A DNA stretch of 64,000 bases from Acetatifactor sp. Lineage in GTDB: Bacteria > Bacillota > Clostridia > Lachnospirales > Lachnospiraceae. Positions 44,660 to 53,394 of the stretch are shown here, piece by piece. Numbering within the stretch: position 1 is the stretch's first letter; every line of letters begins with the position of its first letter. The stretch lies in contig JAEEVF010000007.1 of NCBI GenBank assembly GCA_016290775.1, positions 1 to 64,000 of the forward strand, in the 5' to 3' direction. A model generated the notes under the pieces. The model ran no database searches. It had not been told where the DNA came from and saw nothing but the letters and a program-made list of their open reading frames with translations. The translations under genes were made by a program, and so were the position numbers.

Positions 44660-44709
44660 ATTTTTTTAAAAATTTTCACGTTTTGCTATGAAAATCAAGA
44701 AATATCGGT

Positions 44710-44715
44710 TATAAT
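44710..44715 (+). promoter_or_regulatory. Candidate -10 box of the mreB promoter
   Basis: A perfect TATAAT lies at 44710-44715, about 60 bases before the mreB start. I see no good -35 box at 16-18 bases, so either an activator is needed or the match is chance. Confidence 0.35.
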
Positions 44716-44775
44716 GGATTGCGCAAAACGTTAATGACTGGAACTATGCGCGAAATGGCGCAAAAGGAGTACTAT

Positions 44776-45771
44776 ATGATGCAAGGTACGGATATCGGAA
44801 TTGACCTTGGAACGGCGAGCATACTGGTTTACATCCGTGGAAAGGGCGTAGTGTTAAAGGAGCCCTCCGTTGTGGCGCTTGACCGTGACACCAATAAGAT
44901 CAAGGCGATCGGAGAGGATGCACGTCTGATGCTGGGCAGAACGCCCGGAAACATCGTGGCCATCAGGCCGCTTCGTCAAGGCGTGATCTCGGACTATACC
45001 GTGACGGAACAAATGATGAAATATTTCATCCAAAAGGCTCTGGGGAAGAAAATCTTTCGTCGTCCCCGCATTGCGGTCTGCGTACCCAGCGGCGTGACCG
45101 AAGTGGAAAAGAAGGCCGTTGAGGATGCAACTTATCAGACCGGCGCAAAGGAGGTTTCCATCATTGAGGAGCCCATTGCGGCGGCAATCGGCGCAGGCAT
45201 TGACATTTCCAAGCCCTGCGGCAACATGATCGTGGACATCGGCGGCGGAACTTCCGACATTGCCGTCATTTCTCTTGGAGGCACCGTGGTAAGTGCATCC
45301 ATCAAGATCGCAGGCGATGACTTTGACGAAGCCATCGTTCGTTACATGAGAAAGAAGCACAATCTCCTGATCGGTGAGCGTACCGCAGAGGACATGAAGA
45401 TCAAGATCGGTTCCTGCTATCGTCGCCCCGAGCCGGATTACATGGACGTGCGTGGACGTAACCTTGTGACGGGTCTTCCGAAGACCGTTACCGTATCCTC
45501 CGAGGAGATGGAGGAGGCGCTCAAGGAGACGACGGCACAGATCGTGGAGACCATTCACAGCGTGCTTGAGAAGACGCCCCCTGAGCTTGCGGCAGACATT
45601 GCGGACCGCGGCATTGTGCTGACCGGCGGCGGAAGCCTTCTTAGAGGTCTTGAGGAGCTGATCAGTGAAAAGACTGGCATCAACTGCATGACCGCAGAGG
45701 ATCCGATGACCGCAGTGGCCATTGGAACCGGAAAGTACGTGGAATTCCTGTCGAACTATCGGGAGCCATAA
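44776..45771 (+). CDS. MreB/Mbl-family actin-like cell-shape protein
   Basis: MreB-type filaments steer cell-wall synthesis. The 331-residue protein has the actin-fold nucleotide motifs GIDLGTASILVY (phosphate 1), VDIGGGTSDIAVISLGG (phosphate 2) and LTGGGSLLRGLEELI (adenosine), plus IEEPIAAAIGAG. The start is the ATG at 44776 or 44779, behind AAGGAG (44764-44769); the frame opens earlier at a TTG at 44719, which overlaps the likely promoter. mreC and mreD are not adjacent, so this may be an Mbl- or MreBH-like paralogue. Confidence 0.92.
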   Translation: MMQGTDIGIDLGTASILVYIRGKGVVLKEPSVVALDRDTNKIKAIGEDARLMLGRTPGNIVAIRPLRQGVISDYTVTEQMMKYFIQKALGKKIFRRPRIAVCVPSGVTEVEKKAVEDATYQTGAKEVSIIEEPIAAAIGAGIDISKPCGNMIVDIGGGTSDIAVISLGGTVVSASIKIAGDDFDEAIVRYMRKKHNLLIGERTAEDMKIKIGSCYRRPEPDYMDVRGRNLVTGLPKTVTVSSEEMEEALKETTAQIVETIHSVLEKTPPELAADIADRGIVLTGGGSLLRGLEELISEKTGINCMTAEDPMTAVAIGTGKYVEFLSNYREP

Positions 45772-45784
45772 GAGAACGGATCGA

Positions 45785-45830
45785 GTGCAAGGCTTATTCT
45801 TCGTGATAGGCCTTGCACGCGTTAGTTTTA
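45785..45830 (+). terminator. Terminator after mreB
   Basis: GTGCAAGGC (45785-45793) pairs perfectly with GCCTTGCAC (45810-45818), followed by GCGTTAGTTTTA. The loop is 16 bases and the T-tract moderate. Confidence 0.55.
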
Positions 45831-45921
45831 CACTCCTTTCCTTTCGATTCTTTCTTTTCTTCTCCGGGCTCACCGGGATTGATCTCATGAACGTAAAAAT
45901 AAAATTGGGGACTTTGAGTTT

Positions 45922-48147
45922 ATGGAACTGGTAAAGGGTTACGTAGATCAAGTGACGTATCAGAATCCTGAGAACGGATATACTGTGCTCAGACTGATCG
46001 TCTCAGATAAGGAGCTTGTCTGCACGGGACATCTCCCAGGCATTTCGCAGGGAGAAAGCGTGGAGGCCTGGGGAGACTATGAGGTTCATCCGACCTACGG
46101 CAAGCAATTTCGCATTCGGGAATACGCCGTGACGGTTCCGAGTGACGTGGCCGGAATGCAAAGGTACCTGTCCTCCGGGGCCATCAAAGGCGTCGGGGAG
46201 ACGCTCGCGGCAAGGATCATCAAGAGATTTGGCGATGACACCTTCCGGATCATGGAGGAAGAGCCTGAGCGTCTTGCAGAGATTAAGGGCATCAGCCTTC
46301 GCATGGCGCAGGCCATTGCGGTGCAGATGGAAGAAAAAAGGGATCTGCGGGACGCCATGACTTATCTTTCAGGCTTTGGCATTTCAAATCGTCTTGCAGT
46401 AAAGGTTTATGAAAAATATCATTCCGACGTATATCGGATCCTTCGTGAGAACCCGTATCGCCTCGCGGAGGACATTCAGGGCGTGGGGTTCCGCACGGCA
46501 GATGAGATCGCGGCAAAGGTCGGGATCCGTCCGGATTCGGATTATCGGATCCGATGCGGCGTTTCTTACGTTTTGCAGCAGGCAACCCAGGACGGACACG
46601 TGTACCTTCCGCTACCGGAGCTTTTGGACGTGGCGGCAAGGCTTTTGGAGGTCCCTGAGGATCTTGTGAGGGCGCAGCTTAGCAACATGGTGATGGACCG
46701 CAAGATTGTGATCAAGGGCGAAGCGGTGTTTTTGTCGGTATATTACTACGAAGAGCTTGCCTGTGCCAAAAAGCTGCACGAGTTGAACGTTTCTTTCGAG
46801 AGGGAGTTTCGGTCTCCCTCCGCACAGGCGGCTTTGGAGCAGCGCCTTTATGATCTCGCGGCGCAGCAGGGCTTGGAAATGGACGAGCTGCAGATGAATG
46901 CCGTGAAGAAATGCATTCAGAGCGGTGTCTTTCTCCTTACGGGCGGTCCCGGAACCGGAAAGACGACCACCATCAAGGTGATCCTTCGGTATTTCGAGTC
47001 CGAGGGGATGGATATTCTGCTTGCGGCGCCCACGGGGCGTGCCGCAAAGCGGATGACGGAGACCACGGGCTTTGAGGCGAAGACCATTCATCGCCTTTTG
47101 GAGATCAACAGCGCCCTGTCCGAGGATGACTCTCGCGGCGTGAAGTTTGAGAGGGATGAAGAAAATCCTTTGGAGGCTGACGTCGTGATCATAGACGAAA
47201 CCTCCATGGTGGACATTGGGATTTTCCATGCACTTCTCAAGGCAATTGTGCCCGGAATGCGGCTGATCCTTGTGGGAGATCAGGCGCAGCTCCCCAGCGT
47301 AGGACCCGGCCAAGTGCTGCGGGACCTCCTTAGCACGAACTGCTTTCCGAGCGTAACCCTGCAGAAGATCTATCGACAGGACGAGGGGAGCGACATTGTC
47401 GTAAATGCCCATCGCATCAACGAGGGGCAGGAGATCAGGATGGACAATCATTCCAAGGACTTTTTCCTGCTTGAGCGCTCCGATCCGAACGTGATCTACA
47501 AGCACATGATCCAGCTGATCCGCGATAAATTGCCCGGCTACGTGAACGCCACGCCGTTTGACGTGCAGGTCCTTGTGCCCATGAGAAAGGGCCCCTTAGG
47601 GTGTGAAACCCTGAATGGAATACTGCAGCAATACTTGAACCCGCCGAGTCCTGAAAAAGAGGAGCACGTGTCGGGGGAGACGACCTATCGCGTGGGCGAT
47701 AAGGTCATGCAGATAAAGAACAACTATCATCTCGAATGGGAGATCGAAGGGTTGTATCACATTGTCATAGACCGCGGAGAAGGCGTGTTCAACGGCGACA
47801 TGGGCAAGGTCGTTTCAATCAGCGAGGCGGCGTCTACGCTTGTCGTGGAATTTGATGAGGGAAAGCGCGTGACTTACCCGTTCTCGGAATTGGATCAGCT
47901 TGAGCTTTCTTATGCCATCACCATTCACAAGTCTCAGGGCAGCGAATATCCCGCGGTGCTCCTGCCGCTTCTTGGCGGGCCGAGGACTTTGCTCACACGC
48001 AATCTCCTTTACACGGCGATCACGCGTGCAAAGAGCTGCGTGACCATTCTTGGCAGGAGGCAGACGGTTTTGGACATGATCGCAAATGCCAGCGAAAACA
48101 AGCGTTACACGGCACTGGCACAGCGCATTCTTGAGATGAGTTCATAG
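45922..48147 (+). CDS. recD2: RecD2-type 5'-3' DNA helicase
   Basis: This 741-residue SF1B helicase acts in DNA repair without RecBC. The N-terminal OB-like and helix-hairpin-helix region (residues 1 to about 200, with GAIKGVGETLAARIIKRFG and NPYRLAEDIQGVGFRTADEIA) is typical of RecD2. The helicase core has GGPGTGKT (341-348), VIIDETSMVD, GDQAQLPSVGPG and the C-terminal YAITIHKSQGSEYPAV. It starts the operon that leads to comFC and cdaA. A 13-base match to the CRISPR repeat inside this gene (46812-46824) appears accidental. Confidence 0.95.
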   Translation: MELVKGYVDQVTYQNPENGYTVLRLIVSDKELVCTGHLPGISQGESVEAWGDYEVHPTYGKQFRIREYAVTVPSDVAGMQRYLSSGAIKGVGETLAARIIKRFGDDTFRIMEEEPERLAEIKGISLRMAQAIAVQMEEKRDLRDAMTYLSGFGISNRLAVKVYEKYHSDVYRILRENPYRLAEDIQGVGFRTADEIAAKVGIRPDSDYRIRCGVSYVLQQATQDGHVYLPLPELLDVAARLLEVPEDLVRAQLSNMVMDRKIVIKGEAVFLSVYYYEELACAKKLHELNVSFEREFRSPSAQAALEQRLYDLAAQQGLEMDELQMNAVKKCIQSGVFLLTGGPGTGKTTTIKVILRYFESEGMDILLAAPTGRAAKRMTETTGFEAKTIHRLLEINSALSEDDSRGVKFERDEENPLEADVVIIDETSMVDIGIFHALLKAIVPGMRLILVGDQAQLPSVGPGQVLRDLLSTNCFPSVTLQKIYRQDEGSDIVVNAHRINEGQEIRMDNHSKDFFLLERSDPNVIYKHMIQLIRDKLPGYVNATPFDVQVLVPMRKGPLGCETLNGILQQYLNPPSPEKEEHVSGETTYRVGDKVMQIKNNYHLEWEIEGLYHIVIDRGEGVFNGDMGKVVSISEAASTLVVEFDEGKRVTYPFSELDQLELSYAITIHKSQGSEYPAVLLPLLGGPRTLLTRNLLYTAITRAKSCVTILGRRQTVLDMIANASENKRYTALAQRILEMSS

Positions 48148-48163
48148 GAGGGACTAAGGGTTA

Positions 48164-48880
48164 GTGAAGTTTTCTTTTCAAAACCTATGGAAAGCCATCG
48201 AGGAGCTTTTGTTCCCGAGAAGATGTCCTGTCTGCGACGGGATCGTTCAGCCGCGGGGCGAACTTATCTGCCCGGGATGCGCGAAAAAGCTTCGGCCGAT
48301 CGAGGCGCCTTGGTGTGCGATCTGCGGAAGGAACCTTGCGCGCGGCGGGGAGCTTTGTGAGGACTGCGGCAAGGGGAAGATGCATGCCTTTCGGCGTGCC
48401 AGGGCGCTTTATGAATACAGGAGCGTCAGATCCTCCATTTATCGGTTCAAATACGGCGGACGCAGGGAATATAAGGATTTTTTTGGGGAGCAGATGGCAA
48501 AATATCTGGGATCGTTCATCCGAAGCGTTTCTCCGGATGGGATCGTTCCCGTTCCGCTGCATCCAAAACGCCTTCGGAAGAGAGGCTACAATCAGGCAAA
48601 GGAGCTGGCCGACGTCCTTGGCGCGCATTTGGGGCTTCCCGTCTATGATAAAATCCTTTCGAGGGTGAAATATACGGCGCCGCTTCGGCGACAAAATTCT
48701 AAAGAAAGACAAAATAATTTGAAAAAGGCTTTTCTTGTAAAGCAAAATGATGTAAAATTAAAGACGATTATCCTTATCGATGATATTTATACAACGGGAG
48801 CAACCGTGGATGAAGCCGCCATGGCCTTACGGGAAGGCGGCGCGGAAAACGTTTATGTTGTTACGCTTTCCGTCGGTTGA
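48164..48880 (+). CDS. comFC: ComFC-like phosphoribosyltransferase
   Basis: The 238-residue protein has an N-terminal zinc-binding part with four CxxC pairs (CPVC, CPGC, CAIC, CEDC) and a C-terminal phosphoribosyltransferase domain with VPVPLHPKRLRKRGYNQA and the PRPP loop IILIDDIYTTGATVDEA. ComFC helps DNA uptake during natural competence in some species; many non-competent bacteria also carry it. The start is a GTG at 48164, 16 bases after recD2, with AAGGG upstream. The gene before it, recD2, also handles single-strand DNA. Confidence 0.9.
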   Translation: MKFSFQNLWKAIEELLFPRRCPVCDGIVQPRGELICPGCAKKLRPIEAPWCAICGRNLARGGELCEDCGKGKMHAFRRARALYEYRSVRSSIYRFKYGGRREYKDFFGEQMAKYLGSFIRSVSPDGIVPVPLHPKRLRKRGYNQAKELADVLGAHLGLPVYDKILSRVKYTAPLRRQNSKERQNNLKKAFLVKQNDVKLKTIILIDDIYTTGATVDEAAMALREGGAENVYVVTLSVG

Positions 48881-48891
48881 CGGAGGATGCC

Positions 48892-49290
48892 ATGATCAAT
48901 GAACAAAAGGTCATCTTGATGACGAAGCTGGCCTCATACGAAGATACGGAAGGAAGACGGGCAAGGAAGGCCACGGGGCTGTTCCGCGGGGACTACGTGG
49001 TGCTTGAGATACTGAAATCCATCATCGCCGTGACGATCGCCTTTGCGATCTGTTTTGGCGCATATATGTTCCTCGGCTTTGAGACCTTCATGCAGGACAT
49101 TTACAAAATGGATTTTTTGTCGTTTGCACGCAACGTGCTGTCCTATTACGTAGTTGTGGTTGCGATCTACGTTGCCTTCACCTTTTTCTATGCGATCATT
49201 CGCTATTACTTGGCAAAAAGGAGTCTGCGCCGTTATTATCAATACCTGAAATTGCTGAATGCATATTATCATAAAAATCCTAGAAGGTAG
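48892..49290 (+). CDS. Small membrane protein
   Basis: The 132-residue product has a charged N-terminus and two membrane helices (about residues 38-60 and 83-105), then a basic, Tyr-rich tail (RRYYQYLKLLNAYYHKNPRR). The family is not recognised. The ATG at 48892 lies 4 bases after CGGAGGA; the frame also opens at a TTG at 48877, overlapping comFC. The tight spacing to both neighbours places it in the recD2-cdaR operon. Confidence 0.7.
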   Translation: MINEQKVILMTKLASYEDTEGRRARKATGLFRGDYVVLEILKSIIAVTIAFAICFGAYMFLGFETFMQDIYKMDFLSFARNVLSYYVVVVAIYVAFTFFYAIIRYYLAKRSLRRYYQYLKLLNAYYHKNPRR

Positions 49291-49308
49291 GCTAGTCTGG
49301 AGGAAGAA

Positions 49309-50775
49309 ATGGCTCTGATCTTGGAATATCGTGAAAAAATACAAAAGTTCTACAGAACGAACGCAGTGGTGATCCTGCCGGTCCTGAAGTTTTTACTGGC
49401 GTTCATCTCCTTAAACGGCGTGAATACCATGATGGGTTACATGCCGAAGCTCGACACGCTGACCATCGTTCTCATGGCGTCGCTTGCATGTTCGTTCCTG
49501 CCCGCGGGGTGCTTGATCCTGCTCTGTGCGCTCTTTAGCCTGGGTCATCTGTATGCCCTGTCGCTGGAGGCACTATTGATCGGAGGGTGTGTGTATCTTT
49601 TGATCTTTCTGCTGATGCTTCGGTTTGCACCGAGTGATTCCTACGTAGTGATCCTGACGCCGCTGTTTTTTGCGATGAAGATCCCGTATGTGATCCCCAT
49701 TGCGGTTGGCCTTCTGTGCAGCCCGCTTTCAGCGATCTCCGTAGCGTGCGGCGCGATCATATACTATGTGTTAAAGCTCTTTGTGGACTCCGCGCCGACA
49801 TACAGTGCGATCGACGCAAAGGATATCACGGAAAAGCTTCGGTTTTTGATCGAGTTGCTTTTGAAGAACAAGGCCATGCTGGTGGTGGCAGGAGCCTTTG
49901 GCATCACGGTCGTCATCGTTTGGTTCATCAGAAGGCTCTCCATTGAACACTCCTGGTTGATCGCCATTGTTGCAGGCGCCATGATCAATCTGGTGATGCT
50001 CCTTGTGGGCGACATGATCTATGATGTGAATCTTTCCCTTGGATCCGCCATTTTTGGCTCCATCCTGGCAGTTTTGGTGGCATTGGTGATCCTGTTTTTC
50101 CGTTTCTGCGTGGACTATGGGCGAACGGAATACGTTCAGTTCGAAGACGACGATTATTATTACTATGTCAAGGCAGTGCCGAAGATGACAGTAGCGGCGC
50201 CGACTAAGACGGTGAAAAAGATCAACACGAACACGCAGAGCATTCCGCCCATTCCCGACAAGACCGCAAGGCCGACGGAACGAAGAAGGCCGTCGGACGG
50301 ACAGACTTCGGGAATGACAAGGACCGCGCAAGGACAGCAACCCGCAACGTCGAGAACGGTGCAGGGACAGCAGTCGGGGGCAGCCAGACCAACACAGGGA
50401 CAATCCTCAGGAGCGTCAAGAACCGCAAAACCAGCGCAGCGTCCCCAAGCGGCGACGAAGAGCGTTAATTTCGTGGCTCCGCCGCAGGAGCCGGTCTACG
50501 AGGAAGACGTGATGGGTCAGACCAGGGCAATCCCGCAGACGAACGTTGACACTGCTCCGAAGGCAAAGGTTTCTGCCAAGAGTGGCAGTTCGGGACGCGG
50601 CAGCAGACAGAGCATTACTCCTGCCACTGAGAAGAGAACGGTCACGACGGAGCGCGTTCCGAGAAGTGACGGACAGACCCGTAAGCAGGGAAACCTGCCG
50701 ACAGGGGTGACCGTGGGCAGTGATCAGATGACGCAAGAAGCAACCAAGACAGATGATTATGAGGAGCTGTTTTAA
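49309..50775 (+). CDS. Polytopic membrane protein with low-complexity tail
   Basis: The first 275 or so of 488 residues contain about eight membrane helices with YREKIQKFYRTNAVVILPVLKFLLAFISLNG at the start. The rest is an extended tail rich in Thr, Gln, Ser, Arg and Pro, with degenerate repeats (TRTAQGQQPATSRTVQGQQ, ARPTQGQSSGASRTAKPAQ). This tail is probably disordered. Membrane proteins at this site before cdaA recur in related Clostridia by my recollection, but their function is unknown. It ends 3 bases before cdaA, so a role linked to c-di-AMP or the cell wall is possible. Confidence 0.75.
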   Translation: MALILEYREKIQKFYRTNAVVILPVLKFLLAFISLNGVNTMMGYMPKLDTLTIVLMASLACSFLPAGCLILLCALFSLGHLYALSLEALLIGGCVYLLIFLLMLRFAPSDSYVVILTPLFFAMKIPYVIPIAVGLLCSPLSAISVACGAIIYYVLKLFVDSAPTYSAIDAKDITEKLRFLIELLLKNKAMLVVAGAFGITVVIVWFIRRLSIEHSWLIAIVAGAMINLVMLLVGDMIYDVNLSLGSAIFGSILAVLVALVILFFRFCVDYGRTEYVQFEDDDYYYYVKAVPKMTVAAPTKTVKKINTNTQSIPPIPDKTARPTERRRPSDGQTSGMTRTAQGQQPATSRTVQGQQSGAARPTQGQSSGASRTAKPAQRPQAATKSVNFVAPPQEPVYEEDVMGQTRAIPQTNVDTAPKAKVSAKSGSSGRGSRQSITPATEKRTVTTERVPRSDGQTRKQGNLPTGVTVGSDQMTQEATKTDDYEELF

Positions 50776-50778
50776 TAC

Positions 50779-51678
50779 ATGCAGTATGTTGAGAGGCTGA
50801 AAGATTATCTGAATAGGTTTCACACGTATAGTACCAACATGGACTTTGGTGACGTGTTGGAGATCATCATTATTGCCGTTTTGGTGTATTATATCCTGGC
50901 ATGGATGAAGACTACGCGTGCATGGGCCCTGCTCAAGGGTCTGATCGTGATCGCCGGCTTTATGCTGATCGCGGTCTTCATGGAGATGAAAACCATTCTG
51001 TGGATCGGCGAAAAGGTGCTGACCTTCGCCGTGACGGCGTTGATCGTCGTGCTTCAGCCCGAGCTTCGTAAGGCATTGGAGGAACTGGGAAACAAGAATC
51101 TGTTTTCAGACTTTACGGGACGTCTCCCCTTCGACACCAGAAGGAAAACGGACGGCACCTTGTCTGAAAAGAGCATCAATGAGATCACAAAGGCCTGCGT
51201 CGAGATGGGAAGAGTGCGCACGGGAGCCCTGATCGTGATCGAGCGTGCGGAGTCCTTACGAGAATATGCAAGGACCGGCATTGACATTGACGCAATGGTG
51301 ACCAGCCAGTTGCTCATCAATATTTTTGAAAAGAACACGCCGTTGCATGACGGCGCCGTGATCATTACGGGAGACAGAGTGTCTTCGGCCACTTGTTATC
51401 TTCCGCTTTCTGACAGCCTGCGGCTGAGCAAGGACCTTGGAACCAGGCACAGGGCAGCCGTTGGCATTTCCGAGGCAACGGATTCCCTGACGATCATCGT
51501 TTCTGAGGAGACCGGAAAGATCTCGATCGCTTTTGAGGGGTCTCTCATCACGGATCTGGATCAGGAGAAGCTCCGGAACATGATCCGTCAGATCGTTAAG
51601 AAAGAGCCGGAGGATCAGCCGAAGGAGAAACAAAAGGGGAAGCTCCTCTTTAAGGGAAGGAGCAAGGCGAAGGGATGA
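50779..51678 (+). CDS. cdaA: CdaA diadenylate cyclase
   Basis: CdaA joins two ATP into c-di-AMP, which controls potassium and osmolyte balance. The 299-residue protein has three N-terminal membrane helices (about residues 24-42, 48-67 and 76-93), then the DAC domain with DGA (191-193, in LHDGAVI) and RHR (223-225, in GTRHRAA), both needed for catalysis. The C-terminus is Lys-rich. The stop overlaps the next start by 4 bases (ATGA), coupling it to its usual regulator. Confidence 0.97.
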   Translation: MQYVERLKDYLNRFHTYSTNMDFGDVLEIIIIAVLVYYILAWMKTTRAWALLKGLIVIAGFMLIAVFMEMKTILWIGEKVLTFAVTALIVVLQPELRKALEELGNKNLFSDFTGRLPFDTRRKTDGTLSEKSINEITKACVEMGRVRTGALIVIERAESLREYARTGIDIDAMVTSQLLINIFEKNTPLHDGAVIITGDRVSSATCYLPLSDSLRLSKDLGTRHRAAVGISEATDSLTIIVSEETGKISIAFEGSLITDLDQEKLRNMIRQIVKKEPEDQPKEKQKGKLLFKGRSKAKG

Positions 51679-52973
51679 AAGCATTTTTGGAACGGTTGAA
51701 AAAAATGCTCCTGCACAACTGGGGGCTAAAGCTTGCGTCCGTCTTCCTCGCTTTTGTGATCTGGTTTATCGTGGCACAGGTCGGAGATCCAAAGGACACA
51801 AGGGCTTTTAGCAATATCCAGGTAAGGCTCGTGAACACGAACCTTTTGACGGAGCAAAATAAGTATTTTGCCGTGATCGACGGAACGGACACCGTGCGAG
51901 TGAGCGTAACGGCTCCCACCAGCGTGTTCCAGACGCTTCGTGCAAGTGACATCATTGCCGAGGCGGACATCAGTAAGCTCACGGACATCAATACCATTCA
52001 GATCACGTACTATGCGATCAACACCAATGCGGACGCGATCTCGTTTGACGGGGATCACGACGTGGTGCAGCTTGACGTTGAGAACAAGATCAGCAAGTGG
52101 CTTCGCGTGAATTACCGCGCGGCGGGGACCGTGGCGGAAGGATATGTGATCGGTGGCGTAACGGCAGACCAGACGTCCATCAGCATCACGGGACCGGAAT
52201 CCGTCGTGAACCGCGTCAGCAGTGCCATCGCAGAGCTGAACGTGGAAGGAGCGATGAATAACAGCTCCGCCAACGTTGAGATCATTTTGACGGATCGGGA
52301 GAACAACGTCGTGGATCCTGCAAAGCTGGAAATGAGCGCGGATCACGTGCTGCTAGCTGCTGAGGTGCTTGCGACGAAGGAGGTTCCGGTTACGGTGAAG
52401 TATTCCGGAACGCCTGCGGACGGATATGTCGTAGTTGGGACTCCCACGCAGGACGTAAAGAAGGTTCTCCTCGCGGGAACCACCGCAAACCTTGCAAGAG
52501 TGAACAGGATCACGATCGATGGTGAAAAGCTGGATGTTACCGGGGCAACGGAGAGCATGGAAATGAGCCTGAACATCAAGGATTTCCTTCCTGAAAACGT
52601 CAAGCTTGCTGATCCGGATTACAACGGAAAGGTCACCGTGGGCATTGAGATCAAGGCGACAAGGGAAAGAACCTTGGAAATCCCCGTGGAGAACGTGAGC
52701 TTTACGAACGTGCCCGGCGGATACGTGGTCAGCCTTCCTGAGGAGGGCAGGACACCAGTCGTCCTTAGAGTCTTTGGACTCCGCGACCTGATCAACACGC
52801 TTCGCGCAAGCAACATCACGGGTACTGCTGACATTGCGGCATACATGAGAAGCAATGAACTTTCGGAGCTTGCAGCAGGTCATCATCAGATCCCCGTGAG
52901 CTTTGATCTTGGAAGTGACGTGACGATCTTAGAGAGTGGAAACATTCTTGTTGAGATATCGAAAACCGAGTAA
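51675..52973 (+). CDS. cdaR: CdaR (YbbR-domain) regulator of CdaA
   Basis: The 432-residue protein has one N-terminal membrane helix (WGLKLASVFLAFVIWFIVAQV) and four YbbR-type beta-rich repeats outside the cell, with recurring YVIGGV-, GYVVVG- and GYVVSLP-like strands. In other Gram-positives CdaR binds CdaA in the membrane and tunes its activity. The usual partner glmM is not directly next; an HPr-like gene follows behind its own promoter. Confidence 0.94.
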   Translation: MKAFLERLKKMLLHNWGLKLASVFLAFVIWFIVAQVGDPKDTRAFSNIQVRLVNTNLLTEQNKYFAVIDGTDTVRVSVTAPTSVFQTLRASDIIAEADISKLTDINTIQITYYAINTNADAISFDGDHDVVQLDVENKISKWLRVNYRAAGTVAEGYVIGGVTADQTSISITGPESVVNRVSSAIAELNVEGAMNNSSANVEIILTDRENNVVDPAKLEMSADHVLLAAEVLATKEVPVTVKYSGTPADGYVVVGTPTQDVKKVLLAGTTANLARVNRITIDGEKLDVTGATESMEMSLNIKDFLPENVKLADPDYNGKVTVGIEIKATRERTLEIPVENVSFTNVPGGYVVSLPEEGRTPVVLRVFGLRDLINTLRASNITGTADIAAYMRSNELSELAAGHHQIPVSFDLGSDVTILESGNILVEISKTE

Positions 52974-52984
52974 AAAGAAAATAC

Positions 52985-53013
52985 TTGTTGGTAAGTGAGA
53001 ATGGTGTTATACT
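52985..53013 (+). promoter_or_regulatory. Promoter of the HPr-like gene
   Basis: TTGTTG (52985-52990) and TATACT (53008-53013) are separated by 17 bases and lie about 50 bases before the start codon. Confidence 0.7.
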
Positions 53014-53063
53014 GTTTTTGAGGGAAGGAACTTTTTGGGGCACAAATTTTGGAGGTTACGACA

Positions 53064-53327
53064 ATGGTAAGTCAGAAGGTTGTTATCAAGAACCCTACCG
53101 GCCTGCATCTTCGTCCTGCCGGCATCCTTTGCAAGGAAGCCATGCAGTTCAAGTCGTTGATCACGTTTTCCTTTAGGGACAGCACGGCAAACGCAAAGAG
53201 CGTTCTCAGCGTGCTGGGCGCCTGCATTAAATGTGGGGACGAGATCACATTTACCTGTGAAGGAGAGGATGAGGAGGACGCACTGAAGGCATTAGTCACG
53301 GTTGTTGAAAACGGATTAGGTGAATAA
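53064..53327 (+). CDS. HPr-like phosphocarrier protein
   Basis: The 87-residue protein is HPr size and keeps both phosphorylation sites: His15 in NPTGLHLRPAG (PTS phosphotransfer) and Ser46 in AKSVLSVLG (HPr kinase). Residue 16 is Leu where Ala is usual (GLHARPA), and a cysteine pair (ACIKC) follows the Ser46 helix. No enzyme I or EII gene is near. It may be the general HPr or a Crh/NPr-like regulatory paralogue. The ATG at 53064 lies behind TTTGGAGG; the frame starts earlier at 53049 but overlaps that site. It has its own promoter and terminator. Confidence 0.88.
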   Translation: MVSQKVVIKNPTGLHLRPAGILCKEAMQFKSLITFSFRDSTANAKSVLSVLGACIKCGDEITFTCEGEDEEDALKALVTVVENGLGE

Positions 53328-53338
53328 AATCAAAAACA

Positions 53339-53376
53339 AAAGATCTCAGGCCGCAGGGTCTGAGATCTTTTTTGTT
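53339..53376. terminator. Bidirectional terminator between convergent genes
   Basis: AAAGATCTCAG (53339-53349) pairs with CTGAGATCTTT (53360-53370), followed by TTTTGTTT. On the other strand A/T-rich flanks also give a T-run, so it can end both the HPr-like gene and the DUF3048 gene. Confidence 0.88.
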
Positions 53377-53394
53377 TCAGGGGATTTCCTCATT

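Noticed and set aside
46812..46824. Thirteen-base match to the start of the CRISPR repeat inside recD2
   Set aside because: It lies within a conserved coding region, has no hairpin partner and no neighbouring repeat. Chance is the simplest explanation.
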